Part shown: piece after piece, positions 10,813 to 22,058 of the stretch
Layout: each line of letters opens with the position of its first letter
Numbering within the stretch: position 1 is the stretch's first letter
Notes under the pieces: generated by a model
What the model was told of the DNA's origin: nothing
What the model saw: only the letters and a program-made list of their open reading frames with translations
The model's database searches: none
Translations under genes and position numbers: made by a program
Assembly: GCF_902806685.2 (NCBI RefSeq)
Contig: NC_048543.1
Location: forward strand, 5,560,106-5,624,105
Source: Maniola hyperantus
Lineage: Eukaryota; Arthropoda; Insecta; Lepidoptera; Nymphalidae
Reading direction: 5' to 3'
DNA length: 64,000 bases

Positions 10813-11875
10813 ATGTATCACCAACTGAACAGATTTACTGGCAGGTTGATTGCTGCTTCTCATCTGCAGAATCCACTTTTCCCAGTTGTAAGTATAAAGT
10901 ATGAAAACTTGACACCCAACCTTATCATATCATACACTTCTGGAAAAAAGTCAATATAAAGTGCTATTCTAGTGTATTATTAGTACCTACCTAGAAACCT
11001 GTATTTATAAATTATTAGTATTTGTACGCTTCTTGTTACAGAACTCATAAAATAATTATAGGATACCAGGGTAGACGCGTATCTATTCTATTATCAGCGG
11101 AGGTCATGCAAATGCAGCGAAAACCATAGATACAATAGTAGTTGTAGAAGGTGTAATATGTCCATGTTATATTATTTCCAGGCACCAATTGCTCTGCAAC
11201 GAGTGGACCCTCCAGCAATCCAGTACAACACGACTCACATGTCAACAGTTACCGAAGCCACTGCATGTGCTGCAGGATCCAGACGTTTGATGCCCGGCAC
11301 AAACATCCCCTACCCCCCTGTCAGTGAAACCATTCGTAAAAAGCAAGAACTATTCCAGGTACATTAAAAAAAATTGAAATATATCTATCTAATAATTATT
11401 TTTTGAACGGCCTAGTTTTCTTAATTTTTTTGAACTTTTTGTCGAAAGAATGAAGTACACAGACAGCTTGAAGTTGTTATGACTGACTTACATTATGGCT
11501 AATTTTCAATTCAATTTTGTTTTATGGCAAGCTGCTGCACCAAACGGGTGCAGTTTACTTCCCCATGGCTAATATTTAGTAGGAACACAATCTTATTACT
11601 GTATAAAATGACAGGTCTAAATGTATTGCTATCCTTTCATAATGATTCTTGTGAAAAAGGTGTATAGTACAAACCATGAAGTTACCTGTATTATTTCAAA
11701 CTGCCATATTGACATATATATTTTTTATTTACAGAAAGACAATGATCTTCCCGTTCATTTGAAGGGAGGACCACTTGATGCCATTCTATACCGCTTCACT
11801 ATGGCGTTGTGTATTGTAGGATTGGGTGGCATTCTCCACACTATCTACAGTCATGCAGTCCCTAAGAAACAGTAA
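10813..11875 (+). CDS. COX7A: Cytochrome c oxidase subunit 7A, mitochondrial
   Basis: Three exons, 10813-10887, 11182-11358 and 11735-11875, all in phase 0 with GT/AG borders, encode 130 residues. The C-terminal block is the family signature: RKKQELFQ, then DNDLPVHLKGG, a single membrane helix (about residues 100-123) and a final PKKQ. Family knowledge: a small nuclear-encoded subunit of respiratory complex IV in the inner mitochondrial membrane, also involved in supercomplex contacts. The N-terminus (MYHQLNRFTGRLIAASH) is basic and amphipathic, as expected for a mitochondrial presequence. About 60 residues between it and the conserved block make the protein longer than the roughly 80-90 residue forms I recall. 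Start chosen as the first ATG of the exon, with the DRE-like word upstream. A polyadenylation signal lies at 11940-11945. Confidence 0.9.
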
Positions 11876-11939
11876 TATGTAGTGAAAAACCATTAATTTA
11901 TGTTTTAGATGCCTGTGTAGAACTCTGTATCTGCAAAAT

Positions 11940-11945
11940 AATAAA
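11940..11945 (+). terminator. Polyadenylation signal of COX7A
   Basis: AATAAA about 65 bases after the COX7A stop codon, followed by a T-rich stretch. Confidence 0.65.
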
Positions 11946-12048
11946 GAACCACATTATATTACACAATGTATTTTATTTATTTATACCTGGATCCTGGATG
12001 AATAGCAAGAATAGCTACACCTAATAGAATATTCTGGGTCATTTGAAT

Positions 12049-12238
12049 TACAGTACGCTGCCAAAAGTGATGAATATCGGCATTTAGAATGACATATTTT
12101 CATCTTTGTAGAGCGTTGTCTCTGTCACTCATACCCATATGTGATATGACACTATCGGTCTTAACGGCTGAGACTGCTCTACATATCTGCTGTCTTCTTC
12201 TAAAGATTGCTGTTCATCACTTTTGGCCGCATACTGTA
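12049..12238. mobile_element. MITE, TACAGTACGCGGC family, copy 1
   Basis: It starts TACAGTACGCTGCC and ends GGCCGCATACTGTA, and contains the family core CTTTGTAGAGCGTTGTCTC. Sister copies lie at about 20820, 34837, 51790 and 57209. Non-coding palindromic element. Confidence 0.7.
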
Positions 12239-12417
12239 CATAATAGAGCTGCTCCAGGTAAACAGCACACAAAATATGCAAGCCTGCCTATACTTTAGTT
12301 TTCCTCCGAAACCTCGGAGAAAAGCGTAAGCGACGTGATTCGCCCGGAGTTAGGTTTTTCATTCGTATCATGATTTCGCCTCCAGCGAGAATTTACTTGT
12401 TTACCTTTTGACTAAAC

Positions 12418-12454
12418 CAAAGATAATATATTAAACAATTAATATATTATCTGT
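12418..12454. repeat. Short hairpin related to the foldback ends
   Basis: CAAAGATAATATATTAA is followed after a 4-base loop by its inverted copy TTAATATATTATCT. The same word marks the ends and spacer of the foldback at 6341-8165, so this looks like a minimal relic of that family. Confidence 0.55.
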
Positions 12455-12712
12455 GACTAAACTAAACAGGAAGACTAAACAAAGTACTACTTATAGCTGA
12501 TTATTTAAAAAAAATAGTAAGAGTAGAGTAAATTACTTTTTTTTCAATTGATTACAAAAGAGCACTTGACTGGTTTAACCTGATGGTAACTGTGGATGCT
12601 TATACACTTAGGTATGTATAGTTTGATAAACCTTAGATTCGATTTATTAGGTATATTGTACCTCCTACCTAATGGCACATATTATTATAAGCATAGCATG
12701 CCTAATTTATAC

Positions 12713-13025
12713 GCAGTGATAGCCTAGTGGTTAAGACGTCGGATTCGAGAAGTCAAGGGTTCGATCCTGGACACGCATCTCTAACTTTTCGAAGTTATGT
12801 GCGATGTACTTAAGCAAATTGAATATCACTTGCATACGGTCAAGCAAAACATCGTGAGGAAACCCGCATGCCCGAGAGTTCTGGATAATATTCTCAAAGG
12901 TGTGAATGAAATCTGCCGATCCGCGTTAGGCCAGCATGGCAGACTATGATCCCTAGAGGACTAGAACCCGACATAATGAGAGGAGACCCGTGGATTGGGC
13001 CGGCAATGGGTTGACCTTTAAATAA
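12713..13025 (+). mobile_element. tRNA-derived SINE (family A), old copy
   Basis: The head GTGATAGCCTAGTGGTTAAG is an A-box-like start and GGTTCGATCC is a good B box. The body (ACTTTTCGAAGTTATGTGCG, CATCGTGAGGAAACC, GTTCTCAAAGGTGTG, GGGTTGA) matches copies at 21486, 26751 and 44334. The anticodon arm is decayed and the body is 300 bp long, so this is a SINE and not a tRNA gene. Confidence 0.8.
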
Positions 13026-13139
13026 CCACGAACTGAATTCATTTGGTGGTAAATGGTAATACAACCACATACAACTCTCGTCTTTGCAGCTATGTAAGAA
13101 CCAAAATGATAAAAAAAATAAAGTGAGAGCACGACTCAA

Positions 13140-14950
13140 CCTACCATAATTAATACCTGCCTACCTAGCTAGGTAATGTCAAATCACAAATTAATGCACA
13201 AAGCTTTCTGGAGATTCTATATTTTCTCTTTCGTAGGTACATTGGTATTAGCGATGGGCTACATACACTCGGTGTACGAAAATACGAAACTCGAAGCGGT
13301 GCCTCCTTGCTCCTGACCTGTGTATAGGCGCGGACTGGAGCGCTTCCCCGGTAATGTTTTGCCGATCTAATTCTTAACTAGTGTATGACTTTTACTTATA
13401 GATGGCGCTGAAGTTAAAATCGAACTACCTCTCTTAGGCCCTGTGCACACAAAATGGGTGTTAACGATCGAATGTCACAACACGCCATTTCTATTGCAGG
13501 TCATATTTGCAGGAAGATACACTTTTGCAACGAAGGCAAGTATATTTACAAATACAGAAATAACAGTAGGTAAGCTAGATACTACAAGAAAAATAAATAT
13601 TTTTTAAAGTAAAACATCTTTATTTGTTCTTCTGTATACCATATACTGGCCATAACAGTGATTATGTCATGCTAACAAATATTTAATTCAACATTAAGCA
13701 TTAACACTACATGTTTTTGCTAAGTAATTTTCTACCAATAGGTATTTAAGTAATATAATATTTTCCCTATTTTTTTATTTAATTTCCATTTGACACATCT
13801 GTGTGAATGAAATGCAAATCAGGTACAAATACTTTTAAAATATTCACACAAATGCTTATATTTAGCAATTTAGGAGATAGGTATTATGAAACTAGTGAAT
13901 TTGAGAGATTAAAAACAAAATGTTGGTATAATATGCCTTCATAAAAACAGTTGAAAGTTTAAAAAAAAAGCTGCATGCTTAGGTCAGTACCCATTAAGTA
14001 CTAACTTAAGGTCACACAGCTCATTAGTGCCACCCGGCAGCGGCAGCCGACATGCGCCTCCTCGCCTCGGGCGGTTAGTATTCTTTATAATATGGACATA
14101 CCATCGATGGGACATACGCTCACTACATCAACTTCGAATCGTAACTTCTTTCACGCTAGAGATATTCGAGAGCTAGTGGCAACGCCAGTACCAGACTAGT
14201 CGAAATTTTGTGGACCGCGCGATGTCAACGCGTTGTTTTTTAAGTGCGGAAACCAGCCCAGAGAGAATAGAAAAGTCCACTCGTTGACCACCTGTCAACA
14301 AGTGAACGCCGAACGACGAGGTGATGCTTGTCGGGTGCCGCGTGGCTCTAATGAACGTGAAGCTCATAAATGTATAAGTACATAATCTACCCACATTACT
14401 TAAAAAACGGATCCTTGAATATCGGTTAACTTTAAGATAGATATCTTCCCAAAATAATATTTGTGACTGACACTGTATATAAATATCTACAAGTAATTGC
14501 TCTAGAACATAAATTTACGTATTAGGTGTGAAAGCTTTTTGCATAGGTAAGTAATACTAATATTATGTTGGTTTTTAATTCGTATCTAGGTATGCAAATA
14601 TTTATAGCATACTAGCTAATCGCCAGCATAGCGCACCTTTTATACGTGATGGATACTATGTTAGAGACCTTGATTCAAGAGCAATAAACACAATGTACAA
14701 AGTTATTAGAAACAAAGTTTAAAGAGCGCATAGGTCACGATTATTAAAAATATACTTTTAATATATTTTGCTTACCACATTCTCTAAACAAATTGTTTTA
14801 ACAAAAATAAAAAATAATATAAAGTAACTATGTTACATATAAATAATTAATCTACAGGATCTTATCATGTGGATTATTATTAATATTATTGAAAATGGTA
14901 ATTTCCCAAAGCCTCATTTTCATTGTTCTTAATTATTAACAAATTAAGTT
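13140..14950. other. Gene-free stretch between COX7A and synaptojanin
   Basis: No gene recognised. An AATAAA on the minus strand at 13619-13624 could serve a long synaptojanin 3' UTR. A somewhat GC-richer patch at about 14030-14370 has no frame I can identify. Confidence 0.4.
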
Positions 14951-14953
14951 GTG

Positions 14954-15414
14954 AATAGGCTACTTGACAATTTTTTTAAGTTGGTCTTAAATGGTTAATA
15001 TTTGTCCTATTATATCAAAAAAATTAACACTATATTTTTTTGCGCCCTAAAAACCGTAAAACTTTAATTAAAAAAAATATTTTTCTTAGACAGGTGAAAA
15101 CACCGCATTTGTAAACAACAGTATAACCACAGGGTTATACTGTTGTTATACTGTTGTTGTACGTCATGCATTTGTAAACAACAGTATAACCACAGGGTTA
15201 TACTGTTGTTTACAAATGCATGACGTCAGAGCACAGATAATCTATCGGCCAAACATGGCCGACAGTGTTTTCACCTGTCTAAGAAAAATATTTTTTTAAA
15301 TTAAAGTTTTACGGTTTTTAGGGCGCAAAAAAATATAGTGTTAATTTTTTTGATATAATAGGACAAATATTAACCATTTAAGACCAACTTAAAAAAATTG
15401 TCAAGTAGCCTATT
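14954..15414. mobile_element. MITE with about 180-bp inverted arms and a nested central palindrome
   Basis: It begins AATAGGCTACTTGAC and ends GTCAAGTAGCCTATT; the arms stay complementary for about 150-180 bp (for example GGGCGCAAAAAAATATAGTG). The centre holds two copies of GTAAACAACAGTATAACC with a small palindrome. GTG flanks both ends, a possible 3-bp target duplication. No coding capacity. Confidence 0.8.
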
Positions 15415-16234
15415 GTGATACATAATTTATCTTCACAATTATTTATCAACATTGATAAAGACTGATAAATACACAATAATCCAACAGTCAATCTATAGGT
15501 AGAACCACAGTAAAGTCTTTATTACAGTTAGGTACCTAATGTGTATCGCAATCAATTCAGAAAAACATTTTTTTGAGACTCATATTTTGTCTCTTTTCAC
15601 CATCCACTTTAACAATAATAAGATGAAATACCTACTTCATTTTTAAATAATGCCATTATAACATTGCTTGCAAGTTAACAAAATCGCAATTAGAGTGTTT
15701 TGTTTGTTCGATGTTTACGCACATAAGAATAAATAAACTAACTTGCTACAATAAAGAAAGTGTACTTCGTACAAATTAGTCTAAACCTAAGATAAATCCA
15801 TATAAAAGTAGGAACCCAAGATTATTAACATAATGATTTTAAATTTTAAGAGGACTGAATAAGCATAATATGAGGAATATATATAAAATGAGATCATTAA
15901 CAATCAGCAAAGTAAATTCATTAAAGGTGTAGTTACTAAGTTATATTACCGAAATTCATAATTTAACAGAGTTATAATGCTATACCAAGAAATATTGCAG
16001 ATAATTTGTAACAATCAGATCACAGCCTATCTATAAAAATAAGATTTAAGGGTATACGCATTTAAAATTCAGTTTATAAAGATATTGCAAAAGCCATTTC
16101 TACATTAGTTAGCTATGATCTTAGTGTCATACATCGCTACAGATTAATATGTTTTCTTGATTTATAAACAGTTAATATTATTTATACTGATTCAAACTCT
16201 CAATAAGCAAATTTGTGTAAGTACTAGTGTTAAT

Positions 16235-19200
16235 CTAAATAACTGGTCGCGGGCGTGCAGGTAGCGGAGGGGGTGCCCCTTGGCGCGCAGGCACGGGCGG
16301 CGGTGGGCCGGTAGGCGGCGGCGAAGGGCCTGTGGGCAGCGCCGGACCAGTGGGCGGCGAAGGGCCGGCGGGTGGCGGCGTGTTGCTCGCGGGCAACGGC
16401 GGCGGCGCGCATGTCGGAGGTGGAGCACTGTCAGCAGGAGGTGATGCTACTGTCGGTGGAGTTATGTTGCCAGTTGTAGCATCTTGAGGGAGAGGCGAGG
16501 GTCTAGGAGGCGGTGGGCGTGCAGGACTAGGGGCCGGGGCTCGAGACGGCACGAGTGGTGTCGGTGAGGGCGCTGGAGGTCTGCTAGGCTGTTGTCTGCG
16601 CGGCGTCGGTGGGGCGGATCTGAGAGGTCGTTCTGCTGGTATTTCGCCAAAAAGCGGAATCGTATTGTTCGTACATAAATTTATCTCCGATCGCACGATT
16701 TCAACCCACTCGGGAGATTTTAAAGACACAGATAAAGGAATACCTCCAGCCATAATTTTCCCTTTCTGTGCAGCCGCTAGTGCATGCTGGCCATCTCTAA
16801 ATGTAATACTCAAAGTATGATCTTCTGCGAACCGCACTAGTGTTACTTCACCGATTATTGCTAATTCTTGAAGAACAGCTGCCATCACATTATCATCAAA
16901 AATAGAATCTTCAAAATCAATCTCATCTAACGGTCGCACAACGATGCTAGCATCAGGTGGACCTAAATCTTTAACCACTTCATAAAACACTTCCATACAC
17001 TTGGTGTAGCTTACTTGTAAGATTTCTATTTCTAAGATTGCAATCACTGGTCGATGATCACTCTGCTTTAGTTCAGCTCTGCCATAGTGCAACAATTTTC
17101 CTGCAGCAAGTTGAGAAGTATTTTCTGGGTCAATAGTATGTTTTCGACTTCTCCACAAAATGCGATCAGTCCAAGCCGGTGCTCGGCATTTTTCACTTGT
17201 GTCGTAATCATCACTAAATAGGTCGTATTTATACGTCGGGAGAAAAGTTATTTCCCCTTCAAAACAGTTTTTGAAAACTAAATCTTGCGATTTTTGTTTC
17301 AATAACTGATCGTTTTCTAAAAGCCTGTTAATACTATTCTGTGCTGCTAGTAGACGAGTCTCTTCCTTGTCCATGTCAATACGGTAATTAAAGTCTCCAC
17401 ACCAAAAAACATAATCATGAGAATATAATGAGCGTCCCATGGGAAATGCTACTTTCCGCGTGATTTCAGTGTAGTCAGCATTACGCTCAATAACTTGCGA
17501 TTGGCCCGCAGCAAAATGAGCACATACAAAGCATATAGAAGTTCCATAGATAACCAAGCGGATAGCGACTGCTCCTTTATTGCCAGTAGTACCCCCAAGA
17601 CCAGTTTTAACAGAATCAAGAGCTATATCTCTGATATGTGGGATTAAGTCTTTCCTCGCAAATATAAAAAGGCAAACTCCAACCAGCTGATGACACGATA
17701 AGAGCGTGTAAGAAGCGTCTCTTGCTAATATTTTGTCCAACTCTTCACTCCAAGCTTTGGCATTATCAGAGCTAGCAGCCATAATGTTACTGGCATTTAA
17801 ATCAACTATCTCTTGAAACCCAATAGCAAAAATATCAGAAGGATGATCTTTTAAGTTTACAGTGTTGATCAAAGCTGAATTTGGACAATCCAATAGCCAA
17901 TCTGCAAGCGATACATCCTTATATGCGAGGCTCCTAAAATGCTTACCACCATTGACGTTATACGTTCCAATTGTTATGCGTATACTTGAGGGTTGTGTAA
18001 ATTCACTGGCTCTTCTGCACATTTCTCTAAGGACTGCTGTTGATGTGTGCAATATATTAGATGGCAGCAAAATTCTTGTCCTGTCTGATAATTCTGAATT
18101 AAGTGTTGAGCCCAATAGAAGAATATCAATTGCTTCTTGTTTGGAGTTATCGAGCAGGTTGTTTTGTATAGTGCGAGCAGCAGATCTTGCACCATCTATT
18201 AGTTTTGAACCACCCTGTATAGCTCCTGTACCTGCATAAATTTTTGACACTTCATTTCCATTATTAATCCACATCTGTTTAAATACCTCTTCAAATCGGT
18301 TCACATTTTGCTTTTTATCAATACATTGCAAGAGCATTAACTGTATAGCAAGCATTTCTAAGCCAATAAAGGTTTGTATGGCATTCGTTCTGTCCAAACA
18401 GTCTAAGCAATTAGTGCGAATAACACCTTTCTGAATGTTGTAAATATCTGAACCTTTTGCACTAAAAATGCTAATACTATCATAATGCTTTTCAATTATT
18501 TTCTTAAATTTTGACAAAGCTGTGTCTATTGAAGCAGCCCTGACTTCCTGATGATAGTCAAAAATAATTTGCACAATATCATTATGTGCAGACTCATTTA
18601 GATGTCTTTGGAAAGCATTGCTGAGTGTAGCTTCACCTTCACTGCCTCCTATTAAGCTCGAACCAAGCAGGTTCACAACAACAATTGATCCATAGTTACG
18701 TTTCAATTGAGAGAAGTGCCTGTCACACGCACTTGTTGAAGCATCATAACCTCTCGACATCTTAACCTTATGAGACCCAACTTGTATACCGGGCTGTTCC
18801 CAAAACAAAGGCACAGATCCTCTGGTTTGGATGTAGGATGCCATAGAATCATCAATGTAAATAGCCTGCTCTGTTTCAACAAAGTTCGCCACATTACCAT
18901 CATCGTTGCAGCCTCGCACATTAAACCTAGTCCCGGCTCTTTCACAACTTAAGCGAGACACTAGAACTGCTCTTGCTTGTCTATGACCAACATAAATAGT
19001 TCTTATTTCTACAGATCCACACATTGCTCTAGTCAGCCAGTCTTCACAGTCAATGCCAAATCTTATAAGATGGATAAACAAAGTTCTATTCCAAAAGAAC
19101 CTATTATCAGGACAGGCTCCTTTACTTTTTCTTTGAGCACATAGGGTTAAATCAAATAAATTATCATTACTTTTCCCAGAGTACCAAGAAAAGTAGAATG

Positions 19201-19582
19201 TGCCAGAGTTAAGTAATTTTCTCACTTCAGAAACTTTATCTTCACCTTGCGATTGATAAAATAAAGGTAAAAACTGAGTCTGAGTTATCTTGAACACTTC
19301 ATTATCGCCTACCTTGCCAACAGAGCAGCAGCCCGTGATGAGAACTAAGTACAGCAAGCAACTTTCACCAGAATTCAATTGCAGCACTCCTAAGCAACCG
19401 TACGCATCAGCCACTTTATGATATTGCTTACGCAAGGTATCCGTTTCTTGTGGAGATAGAGATACCACCGCTTGAGATTCGAATAATAATGCAGAATCTT
19501 TATTTCTGTGTTGCAAAATTATACTGTACGGGTTTGGCGGAGAATTTTTCTCCAGAACTTTGAAGCCCTTAGACATAGCCAT
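16235..19582 (-). CDS. Synj: Synaptojanin, Sac / inositol 5-phosphatase, single exon
   Basis: One uninterrupted frame of 1115 residues. The Sac domain (about residues 55-490) has the catalytic CX5R motif at Cys392-Arg398 (NCLDCLDRTN). The inositol-polyphosphate 5-phosphatase domain (about 533-855) has GFQEIVDL (588), CAHFAAGQ, FWCGDFNYR (726) and PAWTDRILWR (802), ending with SDHRPV (841). An RRM-like domain follows (about 860-965), then a Pro-rich tail (985-1115) with PPPLPARP-type SH3 ligands. Family knowledge: it removes phosphates from PI(4,5)P2 and PI4P to uncoat endocytic vesicles, above all at synapses, and binds endophilin through its tail. The start has an ideal context (GCCACCATGG); a second Met follows at residue 3. 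All catalytic motifs are intact. Lack of introns is unusual for a gene of this size. Confidence 0.95.
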   Translation of the reverse strand: MAMSKGFKVLEKNSPPNPYSIILQHRNKDSALLFESQAVVSLSPQETDTLRKQYHKVADAYGCLGVLQLNSGESCLLYLVLITGCCSVGKVGDNEVFKITQTQFLPLFYQSQGEDKVSEVRKLLNSGTFYFSWYSGKSNDNLFDLTLCAQRKSKGACPDNRFFWNRTLFIHLIRFGIDCEDWLTRAMCGSVEIRTIYVGHRQARAVLVSRLSCERAGTRFNVRGCNDDGNVANFVETEQAIYIDDSMASYIQTRGSVPLFWEQPGIQVGSHKVKMSRGYDASTSACDRHFSQLKRNYGSIVVVNLLGSSLIGGSEGEATLSNAFQRHLNESAHNDIVQIIFDYHQEVRAASIDTALSKFKKIIEKHYDSISIFSAKGSDIYNIQKGVIRTNCLDCLDRTNAIQTFIGLEMLAIQLMLLQCIDKKQNVNRFEEVFKQMWINNGNEVSKIYAGTGAIQGGSKLIDGARSAARTIQNNLLDNSKQEAIDILLLGSTLNSELSDRTRILLPSNILHTSTAVLREMCRRASEFTQPSSIRITIGTYNVNGGKHFRSLAYKDVSLADWLLDCPNSALINTVNLKDHPSDIFAIGFQEIVDLNASNIMAASSDNAKAWSEELDKILARDASYTLLSCHQLVGVCLFIFARKDLIPHIRDIALDSVKTGLGGTTGNKGAVAIRLVIYGTSICFVCAHFAAGQSQVIERNADYTEITRKVAFPMGRSLYSHDYVFWCGDFNYRIDMDKEETRLLAAQNSINRLLENDQLLKQKSQDLVFKNCFEGEITFLPTYKYDLFSDDYDTSEKCRAPAWTDRILWRSRKHTIDPENTSQLAAGKLLHYGRAELKQSDHRPVIAILEIEILQVSYTKCMEVFYEVVKDLGPPDASIVVRPLDEIDFEDSIFDDNVMAAVLQELAIIGEVTLVRFAEDHTLSITFRDGQHALAAAQKGKIMAGGIPLSVSLKSPEWVEIVRSEINLCTNNTIPLFGEIPAERPLRSAPPTPRRQQPSRPPAPSPTPLVPSRAPAPSPARPPPPRPSPLPQDATTGNITPPTVASPPADSAPPPTCAPPPLPASNTPPPAGPSPPTGPALPTGPSPPPTGPPPPVPARQGAPPPLPARPRPVI

Positions 19583-19759
19583 GGTGGCAGTCTTAGTCTA
19601 ATTTCGATCAAAATTCATCCGCCCCCTAAATCGAAACTATAAATTAAAATACTGAATCTGTTTTAATTCAATTTAAAGCAAATCGTCACCAACAATCACT
19701 CATCCAATCGAAAAAAAATTATTCTCTACAAAATTGACATCGGCTTGGGAAATTTTAAT

Positions 19760-19815
19760 GTCAGTGTCACTACAAAGTACTCTGTGGTGTCACTGTCAGC
19801 TGTCATTAAAATAGA
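19760..19815 (-). promoter_or_regulatory. TGACAG/CTGTCA cluster upstream of synaptojanin
   Basis: Within 60 bases lie AATGTCAGTGTCA, GTCACTGTCAG and AGCTGTCATT, about 180-230 bases upstream of the ATG. Similar clusters precede FIG4 (32155-32215) and COX7A (10676-10700). Function is unknown; a promoter role is an inference. Confidence 0.3.
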
Positions 19816-19895
19816 AATAAATGTTGTCCTTTAATGGTATGTACGCTTGGATGAATGATAACGTTTTCCCTAATCCTTCATTGTGGCTAATTCCA

Positions 19896-20030
19896 TTGTA
19901 CACAATCTCTAAACTAAACTAAAAAGGCACGTCTAAATCGATTGCTATCCCTTTCATAGCGTTGCTTGCGGAAAAGGATAGCACTAGATTTAGGCCTGTC
20001 AATTTAGTTTAGTTTAGAGATTGTGTACAA
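19896..20030. mobile_element. MITE with TTGTACACAATCTCTAAAC ends
   Basis: The ends TTGTACACAATCTCTAAAC and GTTTAGAGATTGTGTACAA are perfect inverted copies. The inside (GATTGCTATCCCTTTCAT, CGGAAAAGGATAGC) resembles a degenerate piece at about 11610-11660 in the last COX7A intron. It lies upstream of synaptojanin. Confidence 0.75.
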
Positions 20031-20162
20031 GAGAATCAGCCCCGAATAAATGTATATTTTTTGAACAAATCATACCTACGTGCAACAAAACAATCGGATT
20101 GAAGATTATGTTTTCTAGTAGGGGCGGATTAGAGTTAAACCAAAATTGATGACTGAAATACT

Positions 20163-20447
20163 GGCACTGATTCTGAGCACAACTTATTTTAGAGTATTCG
20201 CATGCTCTTCTTACTAATGTAATATGAAAAGGACAGACACAGTTTGACAGTTCTCAATTTAATTTTTAGATGGTAAAACCGGTGATTTTAGCGTGCAGTC
20301 GCGAACCTACTGTTTCAATTTCTATTGTGCACTAAAATTTAGTCTTTAAATGTGAAAGTCATGTTCCGTTCCTTTTTTAGCATTAGTAAAAAGAAAAGGA
20401 TGCAGATACTTTAATTTAGTTTAGAGAGAGACTAGAGAATCGGTGCT
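20163..20447. mobile_element. MITE, GGCACCGATTC family, copy 1
   Basis: It starts GGCACTGATTCTGAGCACAA and ends GAATCGGTGCT. Its body matches the copy at 30639-30904 almost end to end (ACGCAGTCGCGAACCTACTG-type core, GTGAAAGTCATGTTCCGTT). Non-coding. Confidence 0.8.
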
Positions 20448-20819
20448 GCACTTAGCCTACTCGAATGACTGACTGTATTCAAGAGGCAAAGTGTATTTGG
20501 CTGAACTCATATAGGAACAATTATTGACAAATAAAAGTTCATCATTTTTTAGCCAATTTAATTAAGTTTCTATTCCACTATTGTCTGTAAAAATAATAAA
20601 TATGCATTTACGTGAGGAAAACATACACGTATAGTAACACTATAGGTATTGCCAACATAACAATAGAGAACCCCTTGGAGAACCCATACTTCACTACAGT
20701 CTTTTATTTCTGGTCGGTGACTACAGTAGTTGACACGGGTAACGTTGATAGGTAGCGAGGATTTTTCTTTGCTATTTCACAAGTGGTATTATTTTGTGAA
20801 ATTAGTTGTTCAGTGGTTC

Positions 20820-20993
20820 CTAAAATAATTTTTACAACCTCTAGAAAGAGACAGCAGTTATGTAAAGCGCTGTCTCCGTCGTTGACACCGACAAAACGTA
20901 ACATAAGTATTTTAGTTCACCAGAGACAACGCTCTACAAAGCCGAAATCTCATTTTAAAGGACGATGTACATTATTTTCTGCCGCGTACTGTA
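20820..20993. mobile_element. MITE, TACAGTACGCGGC family, copy 2 (left end decayed)
   Basis: The right half is clear: GAGACAACGCTCTACAAAGC, AAAGGACGATGTACATTAT and the end CTGCCGCGTACTGTA. The left end cannot be placed exactly. Confidence 0.6.
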
Positions 20994-21485
20994 GTAGTAG
21001 GTACCTACCTAATTTTATTTTAATCCATTTTAATTGGACTACCTTTGCTATATGACATGACGCGTACCATACAATTTTGGGTAACTTTGTAAATCAACCT
21101 TTTTTACGATAAATTGGTTTTTCCTATAACTTCTGAAAAATTAATAACTGCATTTTTTCTATAATGTGTATCGTTTTATTAATTAAAATTCTTCATAAAT
21201 TCCTTAATCAGAATACCCTGAACCATCACTAAAATATTTTGAGTGTGATTTTTCTTAAGGCTTATTTTTGTCGAACGTTTAACAATGGTTTTTAAAAATT
21301 GAATTATGAAGAAATAAAACAAGCCCAGAACATATTGAATATTTATCTAATTTTAAGAAAAAAATAAAACAACATCCAGAGTCCAGACTGATGCTTCACG
21401 TGCTTTAAAATGCTATTATGTTCATTAATAAAAATAGCTAATGTTTTTATATCTTTTGCTGAATGGATAAATGAAGAACGCATTT

Positions 21486-21776
21486 CATCATCATGATAAA
21501 CCCATCACCGGCTCACTACAGAGCACGGGTCTCCTCTCAGAGTGAGAAGGGTTTTGGCCATAGTCTACCACGCTGGCCATGTGCGGATTGGTACATTATG
21601 GAGAACTCTCAGGCATGCATGTTTCCTCGCGATGTTTTCCTTCACCGTAAAGCAAGTGATATTTAATTAATTAAAACGCACATAACTCCGAAAAGTTAGA
21701 GATGCGTGCCCGGGATCGAACCCCCGACCTCCGATTAGAAGGCGGACGTCCTAACCTCTAGGCTATCACAGCTTTT
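21486..21776 (-). mobile_element. tRNA-derived SINE (family A), recent copy with target duplication
   Basis: On the minus strand it has the head AGCTGTGATAGCCTAGAGG, the B box GGTTCGATCCC and the full family body, ending at an ATC-type tail. A perfect 12-bp direct repeat AAGAACGCATTT flanks it (21474-21485 and 21777-21788), direct proof of retroposition. It lies 300 bases past the FIG4 stop codon. Confidence 0.9.
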
Positions 21777-22058
21777 AAGAACGCATTTAGTATCATATTA
21801 TTTTAAAATTGGTTTTTCTCCAGATGATGGATTTTTTCATAATACCGGCGCCAGACGCTTGCATACAGCAAGCATGGGCAAACACCACATCGCTTGTCTG
21901 CCAAACGTTGGCAAGCAAACACCCGTCCACACGCTTCCTGTTTGTCACAAGCGTCTGGCGCCGGCATAACGTTTATGCCATTATTTTCACTGAGCCGTCG
22001 GAACCTTCCGTCGTACGGAACCCTCATTGCGCGAGCCTGACTCGCACTTGGCCGGTTT

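Noticed and set aside
12713..12790. tRNA gene candidate (A- and B-box-like sequence)
   Set aside because: No foldable anticodon arm and the sequence continues into a 300-bp body shared with other copies. It is SINE family A. The same applies to the heads at 21776, 27036, 44334, 33729 and 50770.
16192..16428. Other open frames over the synaptojanin proline-rich tail
   Set aside because: Shadow frames of a GC-rich repetitive coding segment; the Sac/5-phosphatase frame is clearly the real one.
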